From Vreelandella songnenensis (GTDB lineage: Bacteria > Pseudomonadota > Gammaproteobacteria > Pseudomonadales > Halomonadaceae): DNA of 64,000 bases. Where the stretch lies: the NCBI RefSeq assembly GCF_003002925.1, contig NZ_PVTK01000003.1:248001-312000 (forward strand), read 5' to 3'. The notes below the pieces were generated by a model. The model was not told where the DNA came from. It saw nothing but the letters and a program-made list of their open reading frames with translations, and ran no database searches. Below are positions 24,380 to 34,312 of this stretch, piece after piece. How positions within the stretch are numbered: the stretch's first letter is position 1; every line of letters begins with the position of its first letter. The translations under genes were made by a program, and so were the position numbers.

Positions 24380-26611
24380 ATGTTGGCCCCCATAACGTTC
24401 TTTTTTTCTCGCAGCACCAGGGTCGCTAGTTTTTCAGCGATCCTTTTTTTTATTTGTGTGCTGACAACCGGAGGAGTCATTTATAACCGTCAGCATGCCT
24501 TGGAGAATCGATTGCTCGAGAACCTGCTGTGGGCTGGATACCAGTTTGATCGTGAGGTGCGTGAGTTTCGCTTGACGCTACTTGAAGCAAGATCTGATAA
24601 CAGCACCGTTGAAGATGTGCTGTTGCGCTATGAAATTTTATTCAGCCGGCAAACGCTGTTTTTCCAAGGTGAAATCGGTAACGTCGTAGCTAGACTGGAG
24701 CGGGTCGAGGCAGTGGCTCGTCTTGCCGAAGCGTTGGTGTTAGAAATGGAAGAGCAGCTTGAGCCGTTACAGGATGCCCCTTCTGAATTGAGTAAACCGT
24801 TGATAACAGATCTTCTGGAGCGGTCAACAAGCCTCCAGCAGTTCACCGGTACCATGCTTATAGAAACCAATGCCCATGTCTCACGTATGCGCAGTGAAGA
24901 GCGGCGGCTATTGACGCACCTTTACGGTTTGGTGCTATTGCTTATCACGCTACTGATGTTCTCGGGCGGGCTGTTGGTTCGTGCGCTCATTCTTGAGAGC
25001 CGCTCAAGCGAGCGCAAAGCTAAGGCCCTGGAAGCCAAAGGTCAGGAGCTGGATCAGACGGCTAGAAAAGCGGAGAAAGCCAGTCTCGCAAAATCGGAAT
25101 TCCTGGCGGTTATGAGCCATGAAATTCGCACGCCGCTCAATGGCGTAGTGGGTATGGCAGACCTTTTGAGCGAGGAAGTCGAAACGACCAAGGGAGCAGC
25201 ATATTTAGCAGCACTCAAACGCAGTGCGGAAAGTCTACGTGCGGTGATTAACGATATTCTTGATTATACTAAAATCGAATCTGGACGATTAGACTTGAAC
25301 GTTCAGTCGTTTGACTTGCATAAGTGTGTTGAAGAACTGTGTGAAAGTTATACGCTTCAAGCTTCCAAGGCGAAACTAACGTTCAGCTACTCTATTGATT
25401 CTGCGTTACCACGCTATGTGGCGGGGGATGCCGCTCGATTGCGGCAAGTCATGATGAATCTAATCAATAACGCATTGAAGTTTACCGAGGAAGGATTTGT
25501 AAAGCTGCATATAAAGAGAGCGCAGGATAACGTAATTCTGGTTGTTGTCCACGATACCGGCTGTGGAGTTTCTGAAGCTGACCAGGCACAGTTATTTTCG
25601 GCGTTCTCTCAGGTAGATGCGTCCATGGCGCGTCGTCATGAAGGTACGGGATTAGGGCTTGCCATCTGTAAGCGTCTGGTTGAGGCCATGCAGGGTGATA
25701 TTGGGGTCAACAGCCGTCAAGGCGTGGGCAGTCGATTCTGGTTCACTGTCAAGATGCCGGAAACCCAGCCCTTCGCGATCAATAGTAGCGGCGAAAAACG
25801 ACGCGCCTTAGCAGCACGCCAGCATGTTTTAGTAGTTGAAGATAATCCGCTAAACCAGACGGTAGCCCAAGTAATGCTGGAACACCTTGGTCAGCGGGTA
25901 ACAATAGCGGACAACGGGGTAGAGGCTCTCAACCAGCTGGGCGTTGATCATGCCCAATTCGATTTAGTGTTGATGGATATGCAGATGCCAACGATGGATG
26001 GTACGGAAACCAGCCGGCGCTGGCGTGCCCATGAGGCAGCCCATGGCCTCCCTCGCCTGCCTATTATCGCGATGACGGCCAATGTGATGCCGGAACATCG
26101 CGAGCGGTGCATGAACAGCGGTATGGACGATATGGTTTATAAACCTTTCACCCGAGGTGAGCTGTACCAAGTAATTTGCCGCTATCTGGCCACTGATCCG
26201 CCGTTGAGCATGGCACCATGCACGCCTGAAAGCGTAGCGTTTATGGAGGACAGCGGTGGTGATGTCCTGATACTGGATGAGCGCCTTTGCAAAGAATTGC
26301 AAGACACCTTTGAGCCGAAGGCGTTGGCCACACTGCTAACCACCTTTTTAACACGGCTTGACGAGCGGAGTGCTCGCTTGAATGACTACTGGCAGACGGC
26401 AAATCGTCAAGCGCTTTGCCAAGAGGCTCACTCTCTCAAGGGAGCTGCTTCTTCTCTTGGTTGTTTCGCCATCGCCGAGCAAGCCAGTAAGCTAGAGCAG
26501 GCAGCGCTGGATGCACCGATAAGCGAGCTGGCGGACTATCTTGCGCGCATAGCGGCGCTGCATTCGGTGACGCGGCAGGCGTTACAACGCAAAGGCATGC
26601 TCTCTTCATGA
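24380..26611 (+). CDS. Hybrid sensor histidine kinase (TM-HisKA-HATPase-REC-HPt)
   Basis: 743 residues. Two membrane helices (about 18-36 and 182-205) flank a helical periplasmic sensor of about 145 residues. Then HisKA ([11 protein letters not shown], His247), HATPase_c ([26 protein letters not shown]), a receiver ([11 protein letters not shown]; phospho-acceptor Asp533 in [13 protein letters not shown]) and an HPt domain ([13 protein letters not shown], His684). It can run a complete His-Asp-His relay; the final acceptor is probably the OmpR-type regulator at 22967 or the REC-EAL protein at 26536. Its 3' end overlaps the EAL gene's end by 76 bases. Confidence 0.93.
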   Translation: MLAPITFFFSRSTRVASFSAILFFICVLTTGGVIYNRQHALENRLLENLLWAGYQFDREVREFRLTLLEARSDNSTVEDVLLRYEILFSRQTLFFQGEIGNVVARLERVEAVARLAEALVLEMEEQLEPLQDAPSELSKPLITDLLERSTSLQQFTGTMLIETNAHVSRMRSEERRLLTHLYGLVLLLITLLMFSGGLLVRALILESRSSERKAKALEAKGQELDQTARKAEKASLAKSEFLAVMSHEIRTPLNGVVGMADLLSEEVETTKGAAYLAALKRSAESLRAVINDILDYTKIESGRLDLNVQSFDLHKCVEELCESYTLQASKAKLTFSYSIDSALPRYVAGDAARLRQVMMNLINNALKFTEEGFVKLHIKRAQDNVILVVVHDTGCGVSEADQAQLFSAFSQVDASMARRHEGTGLGLAICKRLVEAMQGDIGVNSRQGVGSRFWFTVKMPETQPFAINSSGEKRRALAARQHVLVVEDNPLNQTVAQVMLEHLGQRVTIADNGVEALNQLGVDHAQFDLVLMDMQMPTMDGTETSRRWRAHEAAHGLPRLPIIAMTANVMPEHRERCMNSGMDDMVYKPFTRGELYQVICRYLATDPPLSMAPCTPESVAFMEDSGGDVLILDERLCKELQDTFEPKALATLLTTFLTRLDERSARLNDYWQTANRQALCQEAHSLKGAASSLGCFAIAEQASKLEQAALDAPISELADYLARIAALHSVTRQALQRKGMLSS

Positions 26612-27768
26612 TCCTGAGCAAGTGAATGTGAACGTTCGCACATCCAGGCATTAAAAGCGCCTGCGGTTAGTGGACGCGCTATAAAGTAACCTTGCCCGAC
26701 TGTACAGCCTGCGCCTACCAGCATGGCGTGCTGTGCTGCTGTTTCGATACCTTCGGCTATTACCGTAAGTCCCAGGCTTTTACCCAGGCTGATGATCGCG
26801 AGCGTTATTGCCAGCGCATCTTTATCCTGGTCTATGCGGGAGACAAAACTGCGGTCGATTTTGAGCTCGTTGAAGGGTAGACGATAGAGCTGGGTCAATG
26901 ACGAATACCCGGTGCCAAAATCATCCAGAGCCAACTGGCAACCGAGTTGCCGCAACGCTTTAAGTATGTGGCAAGCGTACCCCAGGCATTCCACGCCAGC
27001 CGTTTCAGTGAGTTCCAGACTGATATTGCCAAGTGCAGAATGGTGCTGATGAGTGAGCAGGTTAAATGCATCCAGCATACCTTCCGCCTTGATAAAAGCA
27101 GCCGGTATGTTGATCGCAACGTTTAGCTCCCATTGTTGTGCCTGCCATTGTGCTTGTTGTTTAAGGGCAAGTTCAATAACGCGCCAGGTAAGTGGAAGAA
27201 TCAGCCCGCTTTGCTCTGCTAAGCGAATAAAGCTATCGGGATAAAGAACCCCCCGCTCGGGATTATGCCAGCGTACCAGCGCCTCGGCACCGATGACTCG
27301 GCCATTTTGGAGGTCTATTTGAGGTTGAAAGGCCAGAAAGATCTGATCGTCGGTAATGGCTTTGCTCAGCTCTTGTTCCGTTGGTGCTTTAGGCGTATGT
27401 TTCAAAGGCTCGATATATGTCGAAAGATCAGAGATCAGCTTGCTCTTGGGCAAGAACCCCAGAACGTGGAACCCCTTAGCCTTACCTGAAGCAATCACTG
27501 CGGCAGCGGTTTCTTTGGAACAGCTGCTAATAAACAAGATGGAAGCTTTTAGCCTTAAGTCATGCAAATAGTCCAGGATATCAAGAGCGGTAAACTCTCC
27601 TAATCCTATATCCAGCAGTATTAACTCAGCGTTTAACAGCGCAGGTTGCCGTGCAAGCTCACCCAGGCTTCCGGCTTTTGCCACGCTGAAACCATGCTTG
27701 ATCAGTAACAGTTCGCCTAATCGCTGAATGTCAGGGTCGTCATCAATCACTAATGCATTGGACAGCAT
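26536..27768 (-). CDS. REC-EAL response regulator, cyclic di-GMP phosphodiesterase
   Basis: 410 residues. The N-terminal receiver (1-120; acidic pair in VIDDDPD, Asp in [11 protein letters not shown]) is joined to an EAL domain (about 135-375). The catalytic set appears complete: EALVRW, the Asn in [32 protein letters not shown] and EGIET. It should hydrolyse c-di-GMP to pGpG under phosphorelay control. A 35-residue polar tail follows the EAL core and overlaps the kinase gene's 3' end. AAGGGG precedes the ATG. Convergent with the hybrid kinase and near a chemoreceptor, it probably links this sensor to motility or biofilm. Confidence 0.92.
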   Translation of the reverse strand: MLSNALVIDDDPDIQRLGELLLIKHGFSVAKAGSLGELARQPALLNAELILLDIGLGEFTALDILDYLHDLRLKASILFISSCSKETAAAVIASGKAKGFHVLGFLPKSKLISDLSTYIEPLKHTPKAPTEQELSKAITDDQIFLAFQPQIDLQNGRVIGAEALVRWHNPERGVLYPDSFIRLAEQSGLILPLTWRVIELALKQQAQWQAQQWELNVAINIPAAFIKAEGMLDAFNLLTHQHHSALGNISLELTETAGVECLGYACHILKALRQLGCQLALDDFGTGYSSLTQLYRLPFNELKIDRSFVSRIDQDKDALAITLAIISLGKSLGLTVIAEGIETAAQHAMLVGAGCTVGQGYFIARPLTAGAFNAWMCERSHSLAQDHEESMPLRCNACRVTECSAAMRAR

Positions 27769-27857
27769 ATTTACCCCTTTTTATCATTCACGTATTCGCT
27801 GTCTGTAATGTAAACACTCTGGAAAAGGTGTCTAAATACGACGCACAGGCTTTGGCC

Positions 27858-27881
27858 CCCTGGGCTTATAAAAGCCCAGGG
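27858..27881. terminator. Hairpin between the chemoreceptor and REC-EAL genes
   Basis: CCCTGGGCTT and AAGCCCAGGG form a perfect 10-bp stem around ATAA, 16 bases downstream of the chemoreceptor stop (minus strand). There is no T run on either side, so it may be a processing or 3'-stabilising hairpin rather than an efficient terminator. Confidence 0.55.
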
Positions 27882-27896
27882 ACGTAAAACAATAGA

Positions 27897-29567
27897 TTAG
27901 AAAGCTTCCCATTCGGGTTGGTGAGCGTGCGTTAAACGCCTCTGAGCCGCTGGCGATGGCTTTCGCACCGTGGTGAATGTCGCTTTGCCTGACGCGGGCT
28001 GGTCGTTGTGTGCATTGCTGAGCTTGAAAGCCCCTATCAGCTCGCCTAGCTGGTCGGCCTGCTGTCTCAGCTCTGCCGCAGCAGCGCTAGACTCTTCCAC
28101 CATTGAGGCGTTGTGCTGCGTCATGCTGTCCAGCTCATTGACGGCATCGTTCACCTGACTGATACCCACACTCTGTTCTTTCGCGCCTGCACTTATTTCA
28201 GCAATCACATCGGCTACACGTTCGATACTTCCTACCATTTCCTGCATGGTATAGGCGGTCTTCTTGACTTGCTCGACGCCCGCTTTGGTACGGTTCAACG
28301 ATGTCTCGATCAGTGTAGCAATTCCTTTTGATGCATCGCTGGAACGGCTGGCCAGAATACGCACTTCCTGGGCCACCACGGCAAAGCCTCTGCCATGTTC
28401 ACCTGCCCGCGCTGCTTCAACGGATGCGTTCAATGCCAGGATATTGGTCTGAAAGGCAATGCTCTCGATCATGCTGACAATATTGCTGATTTCGGAGGAG
28501 GAGTCGCTGATACTACCCATGGTGTGTTCAACGCTTTCCATGGAGTGCAAGCCTTGCTGAGCCAAGTCTCGAGTGGATAGCGCCAATTGGTCAGCCTGCT
28601 GCGCCGAATCAGACGCGTTGTTAACCACAGCTGCGATTTCCTCCATCGAAGCAGATGTTTGCTGCAGGTTCGCTGCGGCTTGCTCTGTGCGCGTGGCCAG
28701 TTCCTGGCTACCCTTGGCGATTTCAGAGGATGCATGCTGAAGACTAACCGTACTGCTGCTAACGGACTGCAGCATGTCATCGATACGCTTGATAAAGGCA
28801 TCAAACTGATGACCCAGCTCGCCGATCTCATCGCGACGCTGACTTGCAATACGTGCGGTCAAATCCCCATCCCCTTCAGTGATTTCTTTAATGCGCCCAG
28901 TGATTTGACGAATCGCCCGAGACATCATAAGTGGACCGAGTAAAGCGATGAGAGTGGCAACAATAAATACCACTAGAGAAAAACCGATGGTGATGGTTTG
29001 TTGAACTTTAATTCTTTCAACAACCGCGGCTTCTGCTTGATAGGTGGCAGTCTCGATGTTGACGCCTGAAATGTCATAGACATCGCGCAGCGCGTTAAAG
29101 CGCTCCAACGAAGCACCTGATAGAATGTTTAAAGCCTCAACCGTTTCGCCACTCTGGTGTCGCTGAAAAACACGTGTGGCTTCTTGCTTCCATTGTGTAT
29201 ATAGCGTTTCAAAATCAGCTAGCTGTGTGGTTAACTCTGGATAGTTCTTCATCAGCTCTGCGTATCGCCCCATGCGCTCGTAGGCTTGCTGAGCATTTTC
29301 TTCAAAGGCGGCCATTAGCGAGGCTGCGCGCTCACTGTTCGGGTTGGATAACAGATATTCGATTTCTGCTACTCGTGCCTGATAAAGATCACGGTCGCCG
29401 TTAAGTGTTGCAGAAGTTGCCGGAATATAGTTGGCAATAAATGTGTCCAGGCGACTTTTGACTTTATTAACCAACAGTGCGTCTGCTGCCACGATAGCGA
29501 GTAACGCCAGCGCAACGCTGATGAAGGCGAGCGCATACTTGACTTTTATCTGATGGAACCGGTTCAT
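27897..29567 (-). CDS. Methyl-accepting chemotaxis protein
   Basis: About 556 residues: first membrane helix at 11-33, a periplasmic four-helix sensor of about 150 residues, second helix near 185-210, HAMP, then the signalling hairpin with the invariant tip EIAAVVN and [33 protein letters not shown]. The C-terminus ends EWEAF, a pentapeptide of the type that tethers CheR/CheB. The ATG at 29567 is preferred because CAGGAA lies upstream and it starts directly before the membrane helix. Ligand unknown; it neighbours the REC-EAL signalling gene. Confidence 0.93.
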   Translation of the reverse strand: MNRFHQIKVKYALAFISVALALLAIVAADALLVNKVKSRLDTFIANYIPATSATLNGDRDLYQARVAEIEYLLSNPNSERAASLMAAFEENAQQAYERMGRYAELMKNYPELTTQLADFETLYTQWKQEATRVFQRHQSGETVEALNILSGASLERFNALRDVYDISGVNIETATYQAEAAVVERIKVQQTITIGFSLVVFIVATLIALLGPLMMSRAIRQITGRIKEITEGDGDLTARIASQRRDEIGELGHQFDAFIKRIDDMLQSVSSSTVSLQHASSEIAKGSQELATRTEQAAANLQQTSASMEEIAAVVNNASDSAQQADQLALSTRDLAQQGLHSMESVEHTMGSISDSSSEISNIVSMIESIAFQTNILALNASVEAARAGEHGRGFAVVAQEVRILASRSSDASKGIATLIETSLNRTKAGVEQVKKTAYTMQEMVGSIERVADVIAEISAGAKEQSVGISQVNDAVNELDSMTQHNASMVEESSAAAAELRQQADQLGELIGAFKLSNAHNDQPASGKATFTTVRKPSPAAQRRLTHAHQPEWEAF

Positions 29568-29725
29568 GAGCGTTATTCCTGGCGGTGAGGGGAATAATTG
29601 CACAGTACCTTTAAAGTATTAGAAGTGGCGAAGGTTTTATGACCTGCGTGACGTTTGTTTACGATTGAAGCGATGGTTAAGAAGCTAATAAAACATTAAG
29701 AAGTAATAGCGATGATTGCCATCGA

Positions 29726-31612
29726 TCATTGATAGCCTTTGGCCTGAAGCTGAAAAAGCGCCGCGTAGCGGCCGTCAAGCGCAAGAAGCGCTTCATGCGT
29801 GCCGCGTTCCAGCACCTGCCCCTGGTCGATCACTAAAATCATATCGGCGCTGCGCACGGTCGAAAAGCGGTGTGAAATCAGGATCGTCATCTTGTTGCGG
29901 CTGTGCGCGCGAAAGCGGGTAAACACGTCGGCTTCCGCGGCGGCGTCCATGGCGGCGGTGGGTTCATCCAGCACCAGGATATCTGCCTCTTCGCGCATAT
30001 ACGCGCGGGAAAGCGCAATCTTCTGCCACTGGCCGCCGGAAAGCTCCTGGCCATCCTTGAACCAGCGGCCAAGCTGGGTTTGGTAGCCCTTGGGCATCTG
30101 CTTGATGAAACTATCCGCCATGCCGTAGTGGGCTGCCTGCTGCCAGCGTGTCTCATCATTGAACGCATGCGTATCGCCCACGCCCAGGTTTTCGCCTACC
30201 TGCAGCTGATAGCGCACGAAATCCTGAAAGATGACCCCGATGCGCTTGCGCAGCGCGCCGGTTTCCCAATCGCGCAGGTCAGTGCCATCCAGCAGGATGC
30301 GCCCGTGGGTGGGGTGGTAAAGCCGCGTCAGAAGCTTGATCAGGGTGGTCTTGCCCGAACCGTTTTCCCCTACCAGCGCAAGGCTCTGCCCGGGGGCCAG
30401 GTGCAGGGAGATCTTCTGCAGTACCTGCCTGCCACCCGGATAGGCGAAGCTTACATTCTCGAAACGTAAGCCATCGCCTGGCTGCGTACCCTGGGTCAGG
30501 CTACCGCCTTCAGCCTTGGTGGGCTGTTCCAGGTATTCGTAGAGGTTGGAGAGGTAGAGGTTGTCTTCGTACATGCCGCTGATCGCGGTCAGGCTTGCCG
30601 AAAGCGCCGACTGACCCTGCTTGAATACCATCAGGTACATGGTCATCTGGCCAAGGGTCAGCGCCCCGGCGATGGTTTCAATCACTACCCAGGCGTAGGC
30701 GGCGTAAAACGTCAGTGTGCCGAGCAGGCCCAGCACAAATCCCCAGCTCTCCCGATGCAGGGTCAGGCGGCGATCTTCGGCAAACAGGCGGGTAAAGATA
30801 TCCCGGTAGCGCTGAAGAAAAAGCCCCTCCAGGCCGAACAGCTTGACTTCCTTTATGCTGTCTTCACGCGCCAGCACGGTTTCCAGGTAGCCCTGCATGC
30901 GCGTTTCCGGCGAGCGACGGCGAAACAGGCGGAAGGCGTCGCCGGAAAACTTGGCCTCCGAGATAAACACTGGAAGTGCGCCCACCGCCAGTATCAGCAG
31001 CGCCCAGGGTGAAAACTGGATCAGCAGCACGCTGAAGCTGCCGAGCGAAATGGCGTTCTGCATCAGGCCAAAGGTTTTATTGACGAGCGCAAGCGGGCGC
31101 GTGGAGGCTTCCCGGCGGGCGCGGGTGAGCTGATCATACAGCTCGGAGTCTTCGAACTGGCCAAGCGACAGCGTGCCTGCCTTTTCCAGGATCATGACGT
31201 TGACCTTTTGCCCCAGCAGCGCGCGCAGCAGCGCCTGCTGGGCGGAAAGACCGCGCTGGGCCAGGGCAATAAGGCCAATGATCAGCGCCTCGATTCCCAC
31301 CAGCTTGAGCACTGGGGTGATGGAGACCCGCAGGTCAGGATCATCTGCTGCCTGATGTGCTGCCATGGCGCTGACCACACCGTCCACGATCAGCTGGCCC
31401 ACCCAGGCGGCAACGGCGGGCAGTACGCCTGCCACCAGTGTGCACAAGGCGAGGCCAAACATCATCCAGCGTGAGGTTTCCCACACCAGGCCAAGGGCAC
31501 GCTGGCTGTAGCGAAAAACGCTGAAAAAGCCGCTAAGGGGGGAAGAGCTTGAGTGGGGAGAGGGCGGTTGCATGGCGTGGCTAAGCGGCATCCAGAAAAA
31601 AGGGAGTGCCAT
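29726..31612 (-). CDS. ABC transporter, fused permease and ATPase
   Basis: Up to 628 residues: an N-terminal six-helix exporter membrane domain (about 35-350) and an ATPase with Walker A GENGSGKTTLIK, signature LSGGQWQKIALSRAY, Walker B ILVLDEPTAAMD and the switch histidine in ILISHRF. The half-transporter layout is that of homodimeric exporters. The substrate is not evident and there is no maturation or peptide gene beside it. No ribosome site stands out; a start at 31573 (MQPPSPH) is an alternative and would drop a poorly conserved leader. Confidence 0.88.
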   Translation of the reverse strand: MALPFFWMPLSHAMQPPSPHSSSSPLSGFFSVFRYSQRALGLVWETSRWMMFGLALCTLVAGVLPAVAAWVGQLIVDGVVSAMAAHQAADDPDLRVSITPVLKLVGIEALIIGLIALAQRGLSAQQALLRALLGQKVNVMILEKAGTLSLGQFEDSELYDQLTRARREASTRPLALVNKTFGLMQNAISLGSFSVLLIQFSPWALLILAVGALPVFISEAKFSGDAFRLFRRRSPETRMQGYLETVLAREDSIKEVKLFGLEGLFLQRYRDIFTRLFAEDRRLTLHRESWGFVLGLLGTLTFYAAYAWVVIETIAGALTLGQMTMYLMVFKQGQSALSASLTAISGMYEDNLYLSNLYEYLEQPTKAEGGSLTQGTQPGDGLRFENVSFAYPGGRQVLQKISLHLAPGQSLALVGENGSGKTTLIKLLTRLYHPTHGRILLDGTDLRDWETGALRKRIGVIFQDFVRYQLQVGENLGVGDTHAFNDETRWQQAAHYGMADSFIKQMPKGYQTQLGRWFKDGQELSGGQWQKIALSRAYMREEADILVLDEPTAAMDAAAEADVFTRFRAHSRNKMTILISHRFSTVRSADMILVIDQGQVLERGTHEALLALDGRYAALFQLQAKGYQ

Positions 31613-31688
31613 GATGCGATGGAAAGACGCGGATAGCCAGCCTGACTGCCGGCGGGAAGTTGCTGGCAGTCAGAAGGGTATCAACGGA

Positions 31689-32219
31689 TCAGGCAATGAC
31701 AAAGGCGCCGTATACAAGAGCCGCCATGACCACGAAGGCCGGGTGAATCTTGAAGCGCACCAGCGCAATCGCGGCTACCACGCCGATGATCATCGTGTGC
31801 AGCCAGCCGGCACCGTTGACGCCTTCGAGCAGAAACCCGAGCGTCAGCCAGGCCATCATCATGGCGATCACCGGGCGTACCCACTGGCTCATGCGCTTGA
31901 CCTGGGGGGATTCGCGGTGGCGATACAAAAGCCCCAGCGCGGCAATCATCAGCAAAAGTGAAGGCACCACCGTTGCAGCGACTGCCACGAAGGCGCCGCC
32001 CATGCCCGCCACTTCATAGCCCACGTAGCCGGCCATCTTGGTGGCGATGGGGCTTGGCAAGGCGTTGCCGAGTGCCAGGGTTTCGGCAAACGTCTGCGAG
32101 GTCATCCAGCCGTAGCGGCCGACGACCTCGGCTTCAATCAACGGAATGATGGCCGGGCCGCCGCCGTAACCCACGATATTGGGTATGAAAAACGCCAGGA
32201 AAAGTTCCCAGTAGATCAT
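31689..32219 (-). CDS. Chromate transporter family protein, second half (short-chain CHR)
   Basis: 176-residue single-domain CHR protein with about five or six membrane segments and the family motif YGGGPAIIPLIEAEVV near residue 18. Short CHR proteins act as pairs of antiparallel halves. It overlaps the upstream half by 4 bases (ATGA), implying coupled translation. Family members export chromate, but sulfate or other oxyanion transport is possible. Confidence 0.85.
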   Translation of the reverse strand: MIYWELFLAFFIPNIVGYGGGPAIIPLIEAEVVGRYGWMTSQTFAETLALGNALPSPIATKMAGYVGYEVAGMGGAFVAVAATVVPSLLLMIAALGLLYRHRESPQVKRMSQWVRPVIAMMMAWLTLGFLLEGVNGAGWLHTMIIGVVAAIALVRFKIHPAFVVMAALVYGAFVIA

Positions 32220-32773
32220 GCCGAGCGCTCCGCTTTCTTGAGTTTGGAGAAGGGGATGAACGCGGCCAGCAGAATCGCGCCGATGATGAAGCCCGGATGA
32301 ACGCCCAGCCAGTAAATCAGGGCACCTGATACGATGGCCATCACGCTACTGACCAGCCAGCCCAGCGCCTTTTGCGATTTATCAAAGAAGTCCCAGGCCA
32401 GTTGCCCCATCATGATCATGACTACCGGCACCACGGCTTGCCCCATGCCCCGAATCCACGCAACATCGCGGTAGCGGCTGAAAATGCCCAGCATGACGAT
32501 CATCGCCGCAATCATGGGTAGAATGACCGCGGTCACGGCCACCGCGCAGCCCAAGGGGCCGCCGACACGATAGCCGATGTAGCCAGGCATCTTGGTGGCA
32601 ATCGGGCCGGGCAGGGTGTTGCCAATGGCCAGAATGTCGGCAAACTCTTCGTCGGTGAGCCACTGATAGCGGGCGACTACTTCGGCGTGTACGAGCGGTA
32701 TCATCGAAGGGCCGCCGCCAAAGCCAAAAATGCCGACACGAAAGAAAGCCCAGAACAGGGAAGTCTGTTTCAT
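32216..32773 (-). CDS. Chromate transporter family protein, first half (short-chain CHR)
   Basis: 185-residue CHR half-protein with FGFGGGPSMIPLVHAEVV near residue 16 and GNTLPGPIATKMPGYIGY, the substrate-pathway motif. Together with the next gene it makes the two-protein form of ChrA. It is divergent from a GntR/FCD regulator with about 170 bases between, which suggests, by position only, regulated expression in response to a carboxylate-type ligand rather than chromate. Confidence 0.86.
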   Translation of the reverse strand: MKQTSLFWAFFRVGIFGFGGGPSMIPLVHAEVVARYQWLTDEEFADILAIGNTLPGPIATKMPGYIGYRVGGPLGCAVAVTAVILPMIAAMIVMLGIFSRYRDVAWIRGMGQAVVPVVMIMMGQLAWDFFDKSQKALGWLVSSVMAIVSGALIYWLGVHPGFIIGAILLAAFIPFSKLKKAERSA

Positions 32774-32942
32774 TGGCGCGATACACTCTGAGCAGGCGGA
32801 AGGATAAACATGTTTTTTCTCTTTTATCGTTTATTTGTTAAAAAATCGATTATTTACTTGGCGTAGAATATAGGTGAGGCCGCTAGCCGGCGTCAATACT
32901 GAATAATCCACAGACGCGTAAGGTGGACCAAAGGACCCTACC

Positions 32943-33614
32943 ATGAACCAGCATATTCAGCCCCCTACCAGCACGGCTTCGAGCCGCATTTACGATATTT
33001 TACGCAAGGATCTGGTGGGAGGGCGCTTTGCCGCTGGCGAGAAGTTGGCGATCAACGCCCTGAAAGAGCAGTATCAGGTGGGCCTGAGCCCGCTACGCGA
33101 AGCCTTGAACAAGCTGGCCGCCTACGGCCTTTTGATTCAGGAGAACCAGCGTGGTTTCCGGGTGCCGAGGCTTTCGCGCGCGGAGCTTGATGATATTGCC
33201 CAGATGCGGCTGGCGCTGGAAGGCATGGCGTTCGAACAGGCCATTGTGCATGGCGATGCCGCCTGGGAGGCCGAGCTGCTGGCCGCCGAGCATCGCTTGA
33301 AATGCGCTGACATGACGCTGGATAAGGATGATGAGTGGGAGCGCCTGCATACACAGTTTCACCGTACCCTGGTGGCTCCGTGTGGTTCGGTCTGGCTGCT
33401 GCGGTTTATCGAGCAGCTTCACGACCAGTTTGACCGCTACCGTCGGCTGGGCCCCAAGATGCCGGTGATTCGCCAGGAGCTGGACCAGCAGCATCACGAG
33501 CTGGTGGAGCTTGCCATGCAGCGCGATGCTCAGGCCGCCCGAACGCTGCTGGATGATCATATCCGCAAGTCCTACGACGTTGCGCTGCAGTGCTTTCTGG
33601 AACACAGCGGCTAA
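32943..33614 (+). CDS. GntR-family (FCD) transcriptional regulator
   Basis: 223-residue regulator with an N-terminal winged helix (about 12-75; KLAINALKEQYQVGLSPLREALNKLAAYG) and a helical FCD domain (about 85-215) with the metal-site pattern near FHRTLVAPCG and late histidines (HHELVELAM). It is divergent from the split chromate-transporter pair and most likely controls it and itself. The effector is unknown; FCD domains usually bind organic acids. Confidence 0.85.
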   Translation: MNQHIQPPTSTASSRIYDILRKDLVGGRFAAGEKLAINALKEQYQVGLSPLREALNKLAAYGLLIQENQRGFRVPRLSRAELDDIAQMRLALEGMAFEQAIVHGDAAWEAELLAAEHRLKCADMTLDKDDEWERLHTQFHRTLVAPCGSVWLLRFIEQLHDQFDRYRRLGPKMPVIRQELDQQHHELVELAMQRDAQAARTLLDDHIRKSYDVALQCFLEHSG

Positions 33615-33689
33615 CGGCCGGCTCAGTCACGCGTGGCGAAGGGTGTACACTGGCGCGCATTCCCTACAACACAGCAGGCGTTAAGCGAA

Positions 33690-34256
33690 ATGCAATATTC
33701 AGATGAGGTAGTGTCCGAGCAGACATTGAACTGGGTGCGCACGTTTATCGTGGCGCACAATATCTGCCCCTTTGCCCAGCGCGAGATCGAGCGCGCCACC
33801 ATTCGCGTGGAGGTGGTGCGTTCAAAGAAGCTTGAGGTGGCGCTCGAAGAGCTGATGGCGGAAGTTCAGTGGCTGGATGAGCACCCGGAAACCGAAACCA
33901 CGCTGCTGGTGTTTCCTACCCTGTTCAAGGATTTCGAGCATTACCTGGATTATGTGGAGCTTGCTGAAAGCATTCTGGCCGAGCAGGGCTATGAAGGGAT
34001 CTACCAACTGGCGACTTTCCATCCCGACTACTGCTTTGACGGAGCAGAACCCGACGACGCTTCGAACTACACCAACCGTTCTCCCTACGCCATGGTGCAT
34101 CTGCTGCGCGAGGCAAGCGTGGAGAAGGCCATCGAATTCTATGGTGACACGTCAACGATTCCAGAGCGCAATATCGAGCACCTGACCGCCATGGGCTGCG
34201 ACGAGGCCGAGCGTCACTTGCAGGCAGCGCTGGCACTGGGTGAGCAAAAAGAGTGA
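33690..34256 (+). CDS. DUF1415 domain protein
   Basis: 188 residues, cytoplasmic, no membrane segment. The family is conserved in proteobacteria but has no assigned function. Visible conserved features are NICPFAQRE near residue 22, FPTLFKDFEHYLDY, LATFHPDYCFDGAEPDDASNYTNRSPYA near 108 and NIEHL near 165; the cysteine, histidines and acidic residues could form a metal or catalytic site. The start at 33690 matches the family's usual length better than the longer frame from 33633. Confidence 0.8.
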   Translation: MQYSDEVVSEQTLNWVRTFIVAHNICPFAQREIERATIRVEVVRSKKLEVALEELMAEVQWLDEHPETETTLLVFPTLFKDFEHYLDYVELAESILAEQGYEGIYQLATFHPDYCFDGAEPDDASNYTNRSPYAMVHLLREASVEKAIEFYGDTSTIPERNIEHLTAMGCDEAERHLQAALALGEQKE

Positions 34257-34270
34257 AAGAATTGGATGCA

Positions 34271-34292
34271 CCGGGCAGCGCACGCTGCCCGG
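34271..34292. terminator. Bidirectional hairpin between DUF1415 and the second chemoreceptor
   Basis: CCGGGCAGC and GCTGCCCGG form a perfect 9-bp stem around GCAC, between two convergent genes that end at 34256 and 34313. No T run follows, so efficiency as an intrinsic terminator is doubtful. Confidence 0.55.
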
Positions 34293-34312
34293 GCTGAACA
34301 CCGCGGAAAAGC

